64,000 bases of DNA, from NCBI GenBank assembly GCA_045649685.1, contig JAZRQJ010000007.1, forward strand, positions 310,001 to 374,000, given 5' to 3'. The DNA is from RUG12519 sp045649685. Its GTDB lineage: Bacteria > Bacillota > Clostridia > Oscillospirales > Ruminococcaceae. Shown one piece after another: positions 8,427-17,230 of this stretch; positions within the stretch are counted from its first letter, which is position 1, and each line of letters starts with the position of its first letter. Under the pieces are notes generated by a model, which saw only the letters and a program-made list of their open reading frames with translations, did no database searches and was not told the DNA's origin. The translations under genes and the position numbers were made by a program.

Positions 8427-9434
8427 ATGTTAGAACAATCTATCAATACAGATGATTTGCAAGATATTGTTGATTTGTTTGGTAGTTTCGATGAAAACAT
8501 GAAGTTGCTTCAAAAAGAATTTAATGTCAATATTATTAATAGAGGGGGTAATATAAAAATATTTGGAAAGGTTGATGATGTCTCAAACGTAAAAAAAATA
8601 ATTGAGATTATGATATACTCTTTAAAAAACAATGAAACTTTAGATGACAAGAAAATGAGATATATAATATCTCATGTGAAAAATGGAAAAATGAATGTTG
8701 TAAAAAATTCGTTTGGGGAATGTGTTTTTGTTACTAGTAAAGGAAGATCTATTATGACAAAGACGTTTTCTCAGAAGAAGTATGTGAAGTCTATTCGTGA
8801 AAATACCATAACTTTTGGAATAGGTCCAGCGGGAACAGGAAAGACATATTTGGCGGTTGCGTTGGCTGCCAAAGCTTTTAGAGAAAATAAAGTTGACAGA
8901 ATTATTTTGACTCGGCCAGCTATTGAGGCTGGAGAAAATTTAGGGTTTTTACCGGGAGATTTGCAAAGTAAAGTAGATCCATATCTTAGACCGCTATATG
9001 ATGCGTTGTTTGATATAATTGGAACTGATAGTTTTAATAAAAATGTAGAGAGAGGTAACATAGAAATTGCTCCGTTAGCTTATATGAGAGGAAGAACGTT
9101 GGATAGTAGCTTTATAATTTTAGATGAGGCACAAAATACTACTTCTGAACAGATGAAAATGTTTTTAACTAGATTGGGATTTGGGTCTAAGATTGTTGTT
9201 ACTGGAGACATAACGCAGATTGATCTTCCTAAAAATAAAAGGTCTGGATTAGTTGAGGTAAACAAAGTTTTAAAAGGAATAGATGGAATAGAATTTATTG
9301 AATTTAAAAAAGAAGATGTTGTTCGTCATAGATTAGTACAAGATATTGTTAACGCATATGATAATTATAATGTGAGCTGTAACAATATTGTAGATAGAGA
9401 TTTCGTGGGCGAAAATTGGAAAGGTGAGAATTAA
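8427..9434 (+). CDS. phoH: PhoH-family ATPase
   Basis: A 335-aa PhoH-like protein: an N-terminal KH-like region (about 1-100), then the P-loop ATPase/helicase-like domain with Walker A GPAGTGKT (133-140), RPAIEAGE, and Walker B LDEAQN (about 232). PhoH is linked to RNA metabolism and is almost always next to ybeY, as here (4 bp apart). The ATG at 8427 lies 13 nt after GGAGG; closer ATG and TTG codons hit stops at once, so this start is forced. Confidence 0.92.
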   Translation: MLEQSINTDDLQDIVDLFGSFDENMKLLQKEFNVNIINRGGNIKIFGKVDDVSNVKKIIEIMIYSLKNNETLDDKKMRYIISHVKNGKMNVVKNSFGECVFVTSKGRSIMTKTFSQKKYVKSIRENTITFGIGPAGTGKTYLAVALAAKAFRENKVDRIILTRPAIEAGENLGFLPGDLQSKVDPYLRPLYDALFDIIGTDSFNKNVERGNIEIAPLAYMRGRTLDSSFIILDEAQNTTSEQMKMFLTRLGFGSKIVVTGDITQIDLPKNKRSGLVEVNKVLKGIDGIEFIEFKKEDVVRHRLVQDIVNAYDNYNVSCNNIVDRDFVGENWKGEN

Positions 9435-9437
9435 ACG

Positions 9438-9944
9438 TTGGGTAAACTTAAAGTTTTAATTAATAATAATCAAGATGTTTGTAAAGTTCCTACTGGTATA
9501 AGGCTTTTGATAAAGCGTTGTTGTAAAGCTGTTTTGCAAATGGAAAAATTTAATGATGATGTTGAAGTTAGTGTATCTTTTGTTGACAATAGTCAAATAA
9601 AAAATTTAAATGCAGAATATAGAAATAAGGATGTTGAAACAGATGTGTTGTCTTTTCAGATGTGTGAAGGAGACAAATATGAGAAAGATGCTGAAGGTGT
9701 AGTAATTTTAGGGGATATTGTAATTTCGTTTGAAAAAGCTGTTAAGCAAGCACATGATTATAATCATTCAATTTTTAGGGAATTAGCATACTTAACTGTG
9801 CATTCTATGTTACACTTATTGAATTATGAACATGAAAATGGAGGGCTTGAGGCTGTCCGTATGCGCGAAAAGGAGGAAACAATTTTGAATAAAATAGGGT
9901 TAACTCGTGATGCTACATATGTGATTTTTGACGATGAAAATTAG
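9438..9944 (+). CDS. ybeY: endoribonuclease YbeY (rRNA maturation factor)
   Basis: A 168-aa metal-dependent RNase acting in 16S rRNA 3' maturation and ribosome quality control. The zinc-binding H-x3-H-x5-H motif is visible as HSMLHLLNYEH at about residues 122-132, and NKDVETDVLSF upstream is the other family signature. It starts at TTG with AAGGTGAG upstream, 3 bp after phoH. The last 11 bp overlap dgkA. Confidence 0.93.
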   Translation: MGKLKVLINNNQDVCKVPTGIRLLIKRCCKAVLQMEKFNDDVEVSVSFVDNSQIKNLNAEYRNKDVETDVLSFQMCEGDKYEKDAEGVVILGDIVISFEKAVKQAHDYNHSIFRELAYLTVHSMLHLLNYEHENGGLEAVRMREKEETILNKIGLTRDATYVIFDDEN

Positions 9945-10476
9945 TTGGAGTGAATTTCGTAGCTTGAAAAAAAGCTTTTCTTATGCAATTAGAGGTGTAG
10001 TATATTGCATAGGAAATGAACGAAATATGAGGATACACATTGCCGTAGCGGCAAACATATTATTATTTTCATTAATATACAAACTCGATAGAATGGAATA
10101 TGGTTTGCTATTTATTGCTATTGGGCTTGTTTTGTTGTGTGAAATGATTAACACATCTATTGAAACTTTGGTGAATTTGGGATCTCCAGCATATCACAAT
10201 TTAGCTAGAATAGCTAAAGATGTTGCGGCTGGAGCTGTGTTGCTTGTTGCCATTATTGCAATTGTAATAGGTGTGGTATTATTTGGACAACCGGATAGAT
10301 TATTCGTTGCTTTTTCAGAAATATGTAGTAATCTCTGGCTTGTTGGTTTATTTTTGATTTTTTTAGTTGGTGGATTTTTGTTTGTCTTTAAAGGGGTTAA
10401 GTTTAAACTTCCTAAAAAATCAACCAAAATTGATAAAGTTAAAATTTATACTCCAAAAAAGAAAAATAAATTTTAA
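9934..10476 (+). CDS. dgkA: DgkA-family diacylglycerol/undecaprenol kinase with C-terminal extension
   Basis: A 180-aa integral membrane kinase. The first 120 residues match the Gram-positive DgkA/UdpK family: GNERNMRIHIA, CEMINTSIE and the AKDVAAGAVL signature. In Gram-positives the enzyme phosphorylates undecaprenol, recycling the cell-wall lipid carrier. The protein is longer than B. subtilis DgkA (about 120 aa): an extra hydrophobic helix (about 135-158) and a lysine-rich tail follow. Some clostridial DgkA proteins carry a fused PAP2 domain; here I see no PAP2 motif. It starts inside ybeY without its own clear ribosome binding site, so translation is probably coupled. Confidence 0.87.
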   Translation: MKISWSEFRSLKKSFSYAIRGVVYCIGNERNMRIHIAVAANILLFSLIYKLDRMEYGLLFIAIGLVLLCEMINTSIETLVNLGSPAYHNLARIAKDVAAGAVLLVAIIAIVIGVVLFGQPDRLFVAFSEICSNLWLVGLFLIFLVGGFLFVFKGVKFKLPKKSTKIDKVKIYTPKKKNKF

Positions 10477-10501
10477 TATTTTTTAGTAAAGTGTGATATG
10501 T

Positions 10502-11395
10502 ATGGATAAAAAAACAGCATTTGTTGCTATAGTTGGAAAACCTAATGTGGGGAAGTCTTCGCTTATTAATAGTTTAGTTGGTGAAAAAATAGCTATTGTT
10601 TCTAATAGACCTCAAACAACTAGAAATAGAATAGTTGGTGTTGTTACACATGGGTCGGAGCAGTATGTTTTTTTAGATACACCTGGTTTGTTTAAAGCTA
10701 AGGATATGCTTGGGCAGAATATGACAAAAATAGTAAAAGATAGTGTTAATGATGTGGATGTAATATTAATGGTTGTAGAGCCAACTACTAAAATATCTAA
10801 GGCAGAAGAAGATTTTATTGAGCGTTTTAAATTATTAAATATACCAGTAGTTTTAGTAATAAATAAAATAGATTTAGTTGCTGATAAAACAGATATAATG
10901 AAAGTTATTGAAACATATAATAATGCATATGATTTTAATGCTATAGTTCCTATATCAGCTATGTTAAATGAAGGTATATCGGATTTAATGGCAGAGATAA
11001 AAAAATATCAAATTGAAAGTGAACATTTTTTTCCAGATGATATGATTACAGACAAATCGGAACGTTTTTTAGCATCTGAGATTTTAAGAGAAAAATTATT
11101 GTTGAATATTCGTGATGAAATTCCGCATGGAGTAGCCGTTTTGACAGAAAAAATGAAAGAACGAAAAAATTGCTTAGATATAGAATGCTTAATATATTGT
11201 TACAGATTTAATCATAAGGGAATAATAATTGGAAAAAATGGAAGTATGCTTAAAAAAATTGCTACTCAAGCAAGATTAGATATGGAAAAATTTTTTAAGT
11301 GTAGGGTAAATTTAAAGTGTTGGGTTAAAGTTAAAGACAATTGGAAAAATCAAAGCAGTGTTTTAAAAATGTTGGGATTATCTATTAATGATTAG
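10502..11395 (+). CDS. era: GTPase Era
   Basis: A 297-aa GTPase that binds the 3' end of 16S rRNA and helps 30S assembly. G1 GKPNVGKS (12-19), G2 RPQTTRN, G3 DTPG, G4 NKID and G5 ISA are all present, followed by a type-2 KH domain with IIIGKNGSMLKKI near residue 240. ATG 10502 gives the family-typical MxKK-FVAIVG start; an in-frame GTG at 10493 is possible. It works in the same pathway as YbeY two genes upstream. Confidence 0.95.
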   Translation: MDKKTAFVAIVGKPNVGKSSLINSLVGEKIAIVSNRPQTTRNRIVGVVTHGSEQYVFLDTPGLFKAKDMLGQNMTKIVKDSVNDVDVILMVVEPTTKISKAEEDFIERFKLLNIPVVLVINKIDLVADKTDIMKVIETYNNAYDFNAIVPISAMLNEGISDLMAEIKKYQIESEHFFPDDMITDKSERFLASEILREKLLLNIRDEIPHGVAVLTEKMKERKNCLDIECLIYCYRFNHKGIIIGKNGSMLKKIATQARLDMEKFFKCRVNLKCWVKVKDNWKNQSSVLKMLGLSIND

Positions 11396-11469
11396 TTTGG
11401 TTAATTATACTTTTTGATTGTATAAAAAATTCATTTTCTACTAATAATAACTTGTAGAGGTGATGAATT

Positions 11470-11616
11470 ATGGACGAGAAGGAACAGAAATGGCAGGTTT
11501 TTGAAAAAACTGGGCTAGTGAAGGATTATTTGCAATATTGTAAAATTGAACAGGAGAATAAAAATGCATTTCAAGACAACAGGAATAGTGTTGAAACAGA
11601 GGAGTTGTCTCAATGA
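11470..11616 (+). CDS. yqzL: YqzL-like small protein
   Basis: A 48-aa ORF between era and recO, which is where B. subtilis yqzL sits. The sequence contains WQVFEKTG and KDYLQY, matching the short W-x-x-F-x-x-TG-x4-YL pattern of that family as I remember it. GAGGTGATG precedes ATG 11470. Its last 53 bp overlap the start of recO in another frame, and the recO ribosome binding site (AGGAG) is inside it, so the two are probably translationally coupled. The function is unknown. Confidence 0.75.
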   Translation: MDEKEQKWQVFEKTGLVKDYLQYCKIEQENKNAFQDNRNSVETEELSQ

Positions 11617-12322
11617 GCAGAAATATATAACTTTATTGACGCCTGAAAAAGGACTCTTGGATTCTAGGGTTCGTGTTTTTGGGCAGGTAAATAAAAGCGT
11701 TTTTAGAAATATCAATGTTTTAGGGTATTACCATTTTAATATATTTGATGGTAGATATGGTTGTGTTGTAGATTCCGCTGAGGCAATAGAACAATTTTTT
11801 GATTTAAGATATGATCCAGAAAAGTTAGCACTTGCTCAATATTTTTGTGAACTTACATATTTACTAGTGCCGTCTAAACAGCGGGCATCTAGACATTTAA
11901 ATTTATTATTAAATTCTTTATGGCTTTTACAAAAAGGTTGTTATGAGAATAAGTTTATAAAATGTGTTTTTGAATTGAGATTATTATCACTTTCTGGATA
12001 TATGCCAAATTTAGTTTGTTGCAAAGTTTGCTGTAATTATGAAAAGGAACAGATGTTTTATGTTCCGAGTCAAGGATTTTTAATTTGTAGTGATTGCTTA
12101 AGATCTAACCAATACGGCAGTGAAATTAAACTTACTAAACCGGTTCTTCATGCTATGAGATATATAATATATAAGGACGATAAAGACATTTTTAAATTTA
12201 AACTTGAAGCAAGTCAATTAGATTTTCTTTCAAAATTAGTTGAAAAAAGCGTTATGATTTATGTTGAAAAAGAACTGGTAACGTTGAAAATATATCATCA
12301 ATTTACTGGTGAATTTGGGTGA
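11564..12322 (+). CDS. recO: DNA repair protein RecO
   Basis: A 252-aa recombination mediator that anneals ssDNA and loads RecA with RecR. The N-terminal OB fold starts TTGIVLKQR, a helical middle follows, and a Cys4 zinc site is visible (CCKVCC ... CSDC). ATG 11564 has AGGAG 7 nt upstream, within yqzL. The stop overlaps the mutS2 start (TGATG), so both are coupled. Confidence 0.93.
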   Translation: MHFKTTGIVLKQRSCLNEQKYITLLTPEKGLLDSRVRVFGQVNKSVFRNINVLGYYHFNIFDGRYGCVVDSAEAIEQFFDLRYDPEKLALAQYFCELTYLLVPSKQRASRHLNLLLNSLWLLQKGCYENKFIKCVFELRLLSLSGYMPNLVCCKVCCNYEKEQMFYVPSQGFLICSDCLRSNQYGSEIKLTKPVLHAMRYIIYKDDKDIFKFKLEASQLDFLSKLVEKSVMIYVEKELVTLKIYHQFTGEFG

Positions 12323-14706
12323 TGAAATTGTATAATTTAAAAAAGTGCTGCAAAATGTTAGAGTTGGATAAAGTTTTAGAGATGCTGTTGGAATTTACAA
12401 GTTGTGATGGAACAAAAGATCTTGCTTTGAATTTGTTCCCTTCTTGTGAAGAACAGCATGTTAAAAAGCTTGTTAATGAGACGGATGAAGCGTTTATTAT
12501 GACTTGTCGTTTTGGAGATCCTGAGATTTTTAATATAACTAATCCTAAAAGAGAATTAAAACGTGCTTCCTCTGGAATCTCAATGAATCAACGCGAACTT
12601 TTAAATATAGGTTTTATTTTTCGTCAAGCAAAAATTTTGAAAAAGTTTTATGAGAATGGGCAAGAAAATTGTAAATATTTAAAGTTTTATTTTGAAAATT
12701 TACTGGAAAATATTGAGCTAGAAAAGTTAATATTTAAAAGTATTTTATCTGACGATAATGTTTCAGATGATGCTAGTGTTGAACTTAGAGGTATACGCAT
12801 TTCAATAAGAAATCAACAGCAAAAAATTAGAAATATTTTAGAAAATTTAACTAGAGGTTCTAAGCAAAAATATCTTCAAGATAGCATAATTACCATTAGA
12901 AATGGTAGATATGTTGTGCCGGTTAAATCTGAACATAAAAGTAAAATTCCTGGATTTGTTCATGACGTTTCTGCTAGTGGGTCTACAATTTTTATTGAGC
13001 CTAATACTGTGGTGAATGCTAACAATGATTTGCGATTTATGTTGGCTATGGAGGCTGAGGAGATAAACAAAATTTTACAAAGACTTACTGAAAAATGCTT
13101 AGAATTTTTGGATATTATTGAACAAAATTATGAAAATATTTTAAGTTTAGATTTGATATTTGCTAAAGCCAGACTAGCTATTAAAATGGACGCAAGATTG
13201 CCTGAAATAGTTAGTAATGGTGAAATGTGCTTAAATAAAGCTAGACATCCTCTTATAAATAGAGAGAAAGTTGTTCCTATAAACGTTGAGTTTGGTGAAA
13301 AATTTAAAGGATTAATTATTACAGGACCTAATACTGGTGGAAAAACTGTTGCACTGAAAACTGTTGGATTGTTGACATTAATGGTTATGTGCGGTCTTTT
13401 GATTCCTGTTGCTGAGAACAGTAAAATATCGGTTTTTGATAATATATTAGTTGACATTGGTGATGGACAAAGTATAGAAAATTCGTTATCTACATTTTCT
13501 TCGCATATGTTAAATATAGTTTCTATTTTAGAAATAGTGAATAGTAATTCATTGGTCTTGATGGATGAGTTGGGATCTGGAACCGATCCAGAAGAGGGCG
13601 CATCATTAGCAGTAGCTATTATTGAAGAAATACTTAACAAAAATGCTTGCTTTGCTGCAACAACTCATTATACTGAGCTTAAAATGTATGCTTTGGAACA
13701 TGATAACGTAGAAAATGCTTGTTTTGAATTTGATATAGATACACTCACACCAACCTATAATCTTATGATAGGTGTGCCTGGTCAGTCCAATGCTTTTGAA
13801 ATATCCGAAAAAATTGGTTTGAAGCATACTTTAATTAATAGGGCTAAAGGATTGTTGTCAAATCAAAAAAATAATTTTACTAAAATTGCAAATAAACTTG
13901 AAATGTTGCGTAAAGAGTATGAAAATAATTTGTGTGTGCAGCGAGATGAAATGAATGAAATTGAAAAAATAAAACTTGAATTGAAGCAAAAACAAGAAAA
14001 GATAGATAATCAAATTCAAAATGATTTAGATAATGCTCAAAATAAAGCGAGATATATTGTAGATAGTGTTAGGGTAGAATCAAATAGAATATTGGAAGAA
14101 TTGAAAGAAATTAAAAAGAAAAAAGAAAAAGAAAATATAAATGATTTAATTTCAAAAACAAACTCGATTTTAAAAAATAATGTTGATAATTTGTATGACA
14201 AGGCTAATCCGGTAATTAGCAGAAAAAATGAAAATTATAAGTTGCCAAGAAAGTTGCAGATAGGTGATGACGTTTTAATTTATGATATAAATAAAAAAGG
14301 AAAGGTTTTATCTGAAGTAGACAAAAAAGGAAATGTTCTTGTTGGAATGGGTCAAATGAGCGTTAGAGTTTCGCTAGAAAATTTAAGACTTATTAAACAA
14401 GGAAATAATAAATCAAAACATTCAGGAGTTAAAAAATCAATTGTTAGCAAAGCGAAGAGAAATGTTAGCACAGAGATTGATTTACGTGGACAAAATGTTG
14501 AAGAGGCTATAATATGTTTAGATAGATTTATAGATCAATGTGTTTTGTCAAACATAGACAATATAACCATAATACACGGAAAAGGAACAGGCGTTTTACG
14601 GAAAGCCATTAATAGTCACTTAAAAAAGCATCCTAATGTTTGTGAAAAAAGATTGGGAGTTTTTGGTGAAGGAGAAGATGGAGTGACAATTGTTAAATTG
14701 AAATAG
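12322..14706 (+). CDS. mutS2: endonuclease MutS2
   Basis: A 794-aa MutS2. It has MutS core/lever helices (1-310), then the ABC-type ATPase with Walker A GPNTGGKT (335-342), Walker B LVLMDELGSGTDP and the dimer segment ATTHYTEL, then a long charged coiled coil (about 510-620), a KOW-like part (GDDVLIYD) and the C-terminal Smr nuclease domain (EIDLRGQNVEEA, IIHGKGTGVLR). MutS2 acts on branched DNA, and in B. subtilis on collided ribosomes, and does not act in mismatch repair. Length is normal. The start overlaps the recO stop. It converges with yunB, 5 bp apart, with no room for a separate terminator. Confidence 0.95.
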   Translation: MKLYNLKKCCKMLELDKVLEMLLEFTSCDGTKDLALNLFPSCEEQHVKKLVNETDEAFIMTCRFGDPEIFNITNPKRELKRASSGISMNQRELLNIGFIFRQAKILKKFYENGQENCKYLKFYFENLLENIELEKLIFKSILSDDNVSDDASVELRGIRISIRNQQQKIRNILENLTRGSKQKYLQDSIITIRNGRYVVPVKSEHKSKIPGFVHDVSASGSTIFIEPNTVVNANNDLRFMLAMEAEEINKILQRLTEKCLEFLDIIEQNYENILSLDLIFAKARLAIKMDARLPEIVSNGEMCLNKARHPLINREKVVPINVEFGEKFKGLIITGPNTGGKTVALKTVGLLTLMVMCGLLIPVAENSKISVFDNILVDIGDGQSIENSLSTFSSHMLNIVSILEIVNSNSLVLMDELGSGTDPEEGASLAVAIIEEILNKNACFAATTHYTELKMYALEHDNVENACFEFDIDTLTPTYNLMIGVPGQSNAFEISEKIGLKHTLINRAKGLLSNQKNNFTKIANKLEMLRKEYENNLCVQRDEMNEIEKIKLELKQKQEKIDNQIQNDLDNAQNKARYIVDSVRVESNRILEELKEIKKKKEKENINDLISKTNSILKNNVDNLYDKANPVISRKNENYKLPRKLQIGDDVLIYDINKKGKVLSEVDKKGNVLVGMGQMSVRVSLENLRLIKQGNNKSKHSGVKKSIVSKAKRNVSTEIDLRGQNVEEAIICLDRFIDQCVLSNIDNITIIHGKGTGVLRKAINSHLKKHPNVCEKRLGVFGEGEDGVTIVKLK

Positions 14707-14711
14707 CACAT

Positions 14712-15416
14712 TTATTCGTCTTTTGATTTGTCTTCGCAATTAGGATTAATATATTTATACATGTTTGATGAATTTTCTTTGCCGTTAGATATAATTTTCG
14801 TGTAATGGTTAGGAACAGATCCTACAATTAGAGATTCTGCTAATACATATTCGCATTTGACCTGAATTTCGGTTGAATAACCAGGGATAAAGCCTGCTAT
14901 GTTTGCAACGATTTTTAGTCGAATTTGATGTAATGTTTGATTGATTCCTGCTTCCTCTAAGCTACTTATTATTTCCGAGCTAGATTTACCTTTTGGAGTT
15001 ACTCTTACGGAAACTATGGGGCCTAACCCTGACAGCCACACTATACCGGAAAGTGATCCTGTATGTAAATCTATTGTTTGTGAGTTGAATTGTTCAATTG
15101 CATGATCGACTTTTTTCATTATATTTGTATGCATTTGTGTTATGTGACGTGCATTTGTATGTACAGCTAATATGTTTCCCTCTTTACCAGTTTGAATTGT
15201 TGCATAATCGGTGTAGTCGTAATTTAATTCTCTGGTTGATTCTATTATTGCTTCGTTTATTTTTGTTGTTGCGAATTGGTCAAGATGGTAGTTGCACATA
15301 CTAATTATAGTGGGTCTGGTACGAAAATCCAGAAAAAAAGCTAATATTAAAAATAATATCCCTAATATTATAAATTTATGGGATAATTTTTTTTTCTTTT
15401 TTTTGTATGATGTCAA
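14712..15416 (-). CDS. yunB: sporulation protein YunB
   Basis: A 234-aa protein with a lysine-rich N-terminus, one membrane helix (about 14-31) and an extracytoplasmic domain. Signatures of the YunB family are RTRPTIISMCNYHLD, ILAVHTNARHI and LGPIVSVRVTP. YunB is a sigma-E-dependent mother-cell protein of unknown activity in B. subtilis. It starts at TTG with GAGGTGG 7 nt upstream. Its presence supports an intact sporulation programme. Confidence 0.88.
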   Translation of the reverse strand: MTSYKKKKKKLSHKFIILGILFLILAFFLDFRTRPTIISMCNYHLDQFATTKINEAIIESTRELNYDYTDYATIQTGKEGNILAVHTNARHITQMHTNIMKKVDHAIEQFNSQTIDLHTGSLSGIVWLSGLGPIVSVRVTPKGKSSSEIISSLEEAGINQTLHQIRLKIVANIAGFIPGYSTEIQVKCEYVLAESLIVGSVPNHYTKIISNGKENSSNMYKYINPNCEDKSKDE

Positions 15417-15468
15417 ATAACCACCACCTCATACTAATGTTTATGCAAGAACATTAGTATTTGTGCGT

Positions 15469-16098
15469 TTAGTTATCAGAAAATGTGCAAATATCTATAA
15501 GTTCGCAGTTGTGGCATTTTGGGTTTCTTGCTGTGCAGATATCTCTTCCGAAGTCAACAATTCTGTGGCAAAAATCAGAACTTTCTTTCGGAGGAACTAT
15601 TTGTAAAAGTTGATCTTCAATTTTTTTAGGAGATTTTTCGTTAACTAATCCTAACCGGTTGGAAATTCTAATAAGGTGTGTATCTGTTACGATAGCAGGT
15701 TTTTTATATATGTCACCTAATATTAAATTTGCTGTTTTCCTACCAACTCCAGATAGTGAAAGCAGATCCTTCATATTATCTGGAACTTTTCCACTAAATT
15801 GATTTATCAACTGTTGGCAAATTTTAACTATATCCTTTCCTTTTGTATTGCCAAGGCCACAAGGTCTAACTATACTTACAATATCATCTATATTTGCATT
15901 AGCTAGTTGTTGCATGGTTGGGTATTCTTTGAAAAGTTTTTTAGTGACAACATTTACTCTAGCATCCGTGCACTGTGCTGCTAGTCTGGTTGCAATTAGT
16001 AGTTTATATGGTTGGTCATATTCTAAAGAACATTCTGCTTCAGGATATCTAAGCTTTAAATGCTCAATTATGATTTTTATTTTTTGTTTATTTGTCAT
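15469..16098 (-). CDS. nth: endonuclease III
   Basis: A 209-aa base-excision-repair DNA glycosylase/AP lyase for oxidised pyrimidines. Helix-hairpin-helix LSGVGRKTAN holds the catalytic lysine, and VTDTHLIRISNRL holds the catalytic aspartate. The C-terminal 4Fe-4S loop has the expected Cys-x6-Cys-x2-Cys-x5-Cys spacing (CTARNPKCHNCELIDIC). AGGAG lies 7 nt before the ATG. It lies upstream of yunB on the same strand, a 52-bp gap apart. Confidence 0.95.
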   Translation of the reverse strand: MTNKQKIKIIIEHLKLRYPEAECSLEYDQPYKLLIATRLAAQCTDARVNVVTKKLFKEYPTMQQLANANIDDIVSIVRPCGLGNTKGKDIVKICQQLINQFSGKVPDNMKDLLSLSGVGRKTANLILGDIYKKPAIVTDTHLIRISNRLGLVNEKSPKKIEDQLLQIVPPKESSDFCHRIVDFGRDICTARNPKCHNCELIDICTFSDN

Positions 16099-16154
16099 AT
16101 ACTTACTCCTATAGCATTCTATTATATTTATTATTTTTTACAAGAAAAATAGAG

Positions 16155-16183
16155 TTGAATATATTTATTTAATTTAGTACAAT
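16155..16183 (+). promoter_or_regulatory. putative promoter of trxB
   Basis: TTGAAT (16155-16160), 17-bp spacer, TACAAT (16178-16183), 39 bp before the trxB start. Confidence 0.6.
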
Positions 16184-16222
16184 AATCTTAATGACAAAAT
16201 ATTAGGATAGAGAGGTGTAACT

Positions 16223-17137
16223 ATGAATTATGATTTAATTATAATTGGGTCAGGAACCGCAGGACTAACAGCCTCAATATATGCTGCTTGTTCTGGGTTA
16301 AAAGTTTTATGTATTGAAAATCAGACATGCGGAGGACAAATAGTAAATACGTCTGATATAATAAATTATCCTGGTTTTAAAAATATTAGTGGGTTAGATT
16401 TTTCTCAAAAACTACAGTCGCAGGCTGTTGAATTGGGAGTTGATATAAAAACTGAACAGATATCTCAATTGAATTTAGAACAAAAAAATAAAATTATTGT
16501 TACGGACAATTGTGAATATAATGCAAAAGCAGTTATTATTGCTACGGGAACTCGTAGAAGAGAATTAGGATGTAAAGGAGAAGAATCGTTCAGAGGCAGA
16601 GGTGTTACTTATTGTGCAATATGTGATGGCAGATTTTTTAAAAATAAAGTAGTTGGAATAGTTGGTGGAGGAAACACGGCGGTGGACGATGCTATATACT
16701 TGTCTAATATATGTAAGCATGTTTATATTATACACAGAAGAGATGAATTTAGAGCTTCTGGGCGTAGTGTAGAACTCATGAAGCAGAGAGAAAATATAAC
16801 ATTAAAACTAAATAGTGTCGTAGATAGCATAGAAGGTAATAATTTAATGGATAATGTAATTTTATCCGATACACAGACAAATGAAAAGACAAGTTTAAAA
16901 TTAAATGGACTTTTTGTTGCAATAGGATCTATACCTAACAGTAAGGATTTTTCTAAATGGGTTGATTTGGATGAACAAGGATATATTGTTGCGAGCGAGG
17001 ATTGCAAAACAAAAACTAGCGGTATATTTGTTGCTGGGGATGTTAGAACTAAAAAAGTTCGTCAATTAGTTACTGCTGCTTCAGATGGATCTATTGCTGC
17101 TTTAGCAGCCGCAGAATATATTAATCATATAAATTAA
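16223..17137 (+). CDS. trxB: thioredoxin reductase
   Basis: A 304-aa FAD enzyme that passes electrons from NADPH to thioredoxin. FAD-binding GSGTAGLTAS (about 9-18), redox-active CAIC (131-134), the NAD(P)-binding GGGNTAVDDA followed by HRRDEFRAS (the HRR pattern indicates NADPH), and the C-terminal FAD motif VAGDVR are present. Length is normal. AGAGGTG lies 5 nt before the ATG. It is a single-gene unit closed by a shared terminator with tyrS. Confidence 0.94.
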   Translation: MNYDLIIIGSGTAGLTASIYAACSGLKVLCIENQTCGGQIVNTSDIINYPGFKNISGLDFSQKLQSQAVELGVDIKTEQISQLNLEQKNKIIVTDNCEYNAKAVIIATGTRRRELGCKGEESFRGRGVTYCAICDGRFFKNKVVGIVGGGNTAVDDAIYLSNICKHVYIIHRRDEFRASGRSVELMKQRENITLKLNSVVDSIEGNNLMDNVILSDTQTNEKTSLKLNGLFVAIGSIPNSKDFSKWVDLDEQGYIVASEDCKTKTSGIFVAGDVRTKKVRQLVTAASDGSIAALAAAEYINHIN

Positions 17138-17167
17138 TAATATTTTATATTATACGACAATAAAATT

Positions 17168-17214
17168 ATAATCAACTAGAGTATTTACCATGATATTCTA
17201 GTTGATTATTTTTT
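17168..17214. terminator. terminator between convergent trxB and tyrS
   Basis: 13-bp arms ATAATCAACTAGA and TCTAGTTGATTAT around a 16-nt loop, followed by a T tract on the plus strand. It mainly ends trxB, though the A-rich left side could also serve tyrS. Confidence 0.8.
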
Positions 17215-17230
17215 GCAAAATATTTATGTG

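Noticed and set aside
13128..13640. 170-codon minus-strand ORF inside mutS2
   Set aside because: It is an antisense shadow of the strongly conserved MutS2 ATPase domain, with no independent signals.
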